From Mucilaginibacter sp. OK283 (lineage in GTDB: Bacteria > Bacteroidota > Bacteroidia > Sphingobacteriales > Sphingobacteriaceae): a stretch of DNA of 64,000 nucleotides. A program made the translations under genes and the position numbers. Each line of letters begins with the position of its first letter. Position 1 is the stretch's first letter. Under the pieces are notes generated by a model. That model did no database searches and had not been told where the DNA came from. It saw nothing but the letters and a program-made list of their open reading frames with translations. Positions 63,995-64,000 of this stretch are shown here, one piece after another. The DNA lies in NCBI RefSeq assembly GCF_900110415.1, contig NZ_FODR01000014.1, forward strand, positions 62,001 through 126,000. Reading direction: 5' to 3'.

Positions 63995-64000
63995 ACATGA
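63987..64000 (+). CDS. Start of the next locus 2 gene (partial)
   Basis: ATGAGTAAACATGA begins inside the stop region of the acetyltransferase gene (8-bp overlap) and runs off the window. The same overlap type is used at 38787-38794. Only four codons are visible, so no product can be named; in this kind of cluster another glycosyltransferase is common. Confidence 0.4.

Overview
The window looks like chromosome from a soil or plant-associated Bacteroidota, most likely family Sphingobacteriaceae (Mucilaginibacter/Pedobacter type). The signs are a SusC/SusD pair driven by an ECF sigma factor and FecR anti-sigma factor, UpxY-type NusG paralogues beside Wza/Wzc genes, AT-rich intergenic DNA without clear Shine-Dalgarno sequences, and many family-typical glycoside hydrolases. 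The genus is inferred from gene style, not from a marker gene.

Layout. (1) Positions 34-7892, minus strand: the start of exopolysaccharide locus 1, read wza, wzc, a 285-bp leader, a NusG-like antiterminator, a nucleotide-sugar dehydrogenase, a flippase and a sugar aminotransferase, continuing off the left edge. (2) 8366-10204: glmS with its own terminator. (3) 10883-14270, plus strand: a GT2 glycosyltransferase, then a FemAB-like acyltransferase and a phytanoyl-CoA dioxygenase family protein. (4) 14558-35383, minus strand: a polysaccharide utilisation locus (PUL) with sigma factor, anti-sigma factor, SusC and SusD, followed by GH28, a PQQ sugar dehydrogenase, cytochrome c, GH105, GH28, an unassigned six-hairpin protein, an SMP-30-like propeller, GH95 and GH31. 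(5) 35799-41140, minus strand: a companion group of GH29, AraC regulator, GH36 and a ThuA/DUF4350-like protein. (6) 41141-45241: a gene-poor regulatory stretch with a 49-aa membrane peptide gene, a 97-aa unknown, a small HTH protein and a second NusG paralogue. (7) 45242-64000, plus strand: exopolysaccharide locus 2 (wza, wzc, flippase, eight glycosyltransferases, epimerase, acyltransferase, polymerase, gmhA, heptose kinase, WcaF-like acetyltransferase), running off the right edge.

How the parts work together. The PUL probably takes up and trims a galacturonic-acid-containing pectic glycan with alpha-linked fucose or L-galactose and galactose. The sigma/anti-sigma pair and the STN domain on SusC point to substrate-induced transcription. 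The secreted PQQ dehydrogenase, cytochrome c and lactonase-like propeller in the same run suggest that part of the released sugar is oxidised outside the cytoplasm. The two exopolysaccharide loci carry paralogous export and chain-length machinery and each has its own NusG paralogue.

Most interesting regulatory signals. A 20-bp motif (consensus TGTAAGTGRDWTGGCGAAGC) occurs three times, always in the direction of exopolysaccharide transcription and always in a non-coding leader. It contains GCGAAGC, a sequence known to form a very stable DNA mini-hairpin, so it is a good candidate for an ops-like loading site for the NusG paralogues. Separately, the 49-aa peptide gene and wza2 share an upstream architecture of three blocks with identical spacing over 78 bp, which suggests co-regulation. 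A perfect 15-bp inverted repeat ends 1 bp before the wza1 start codon.
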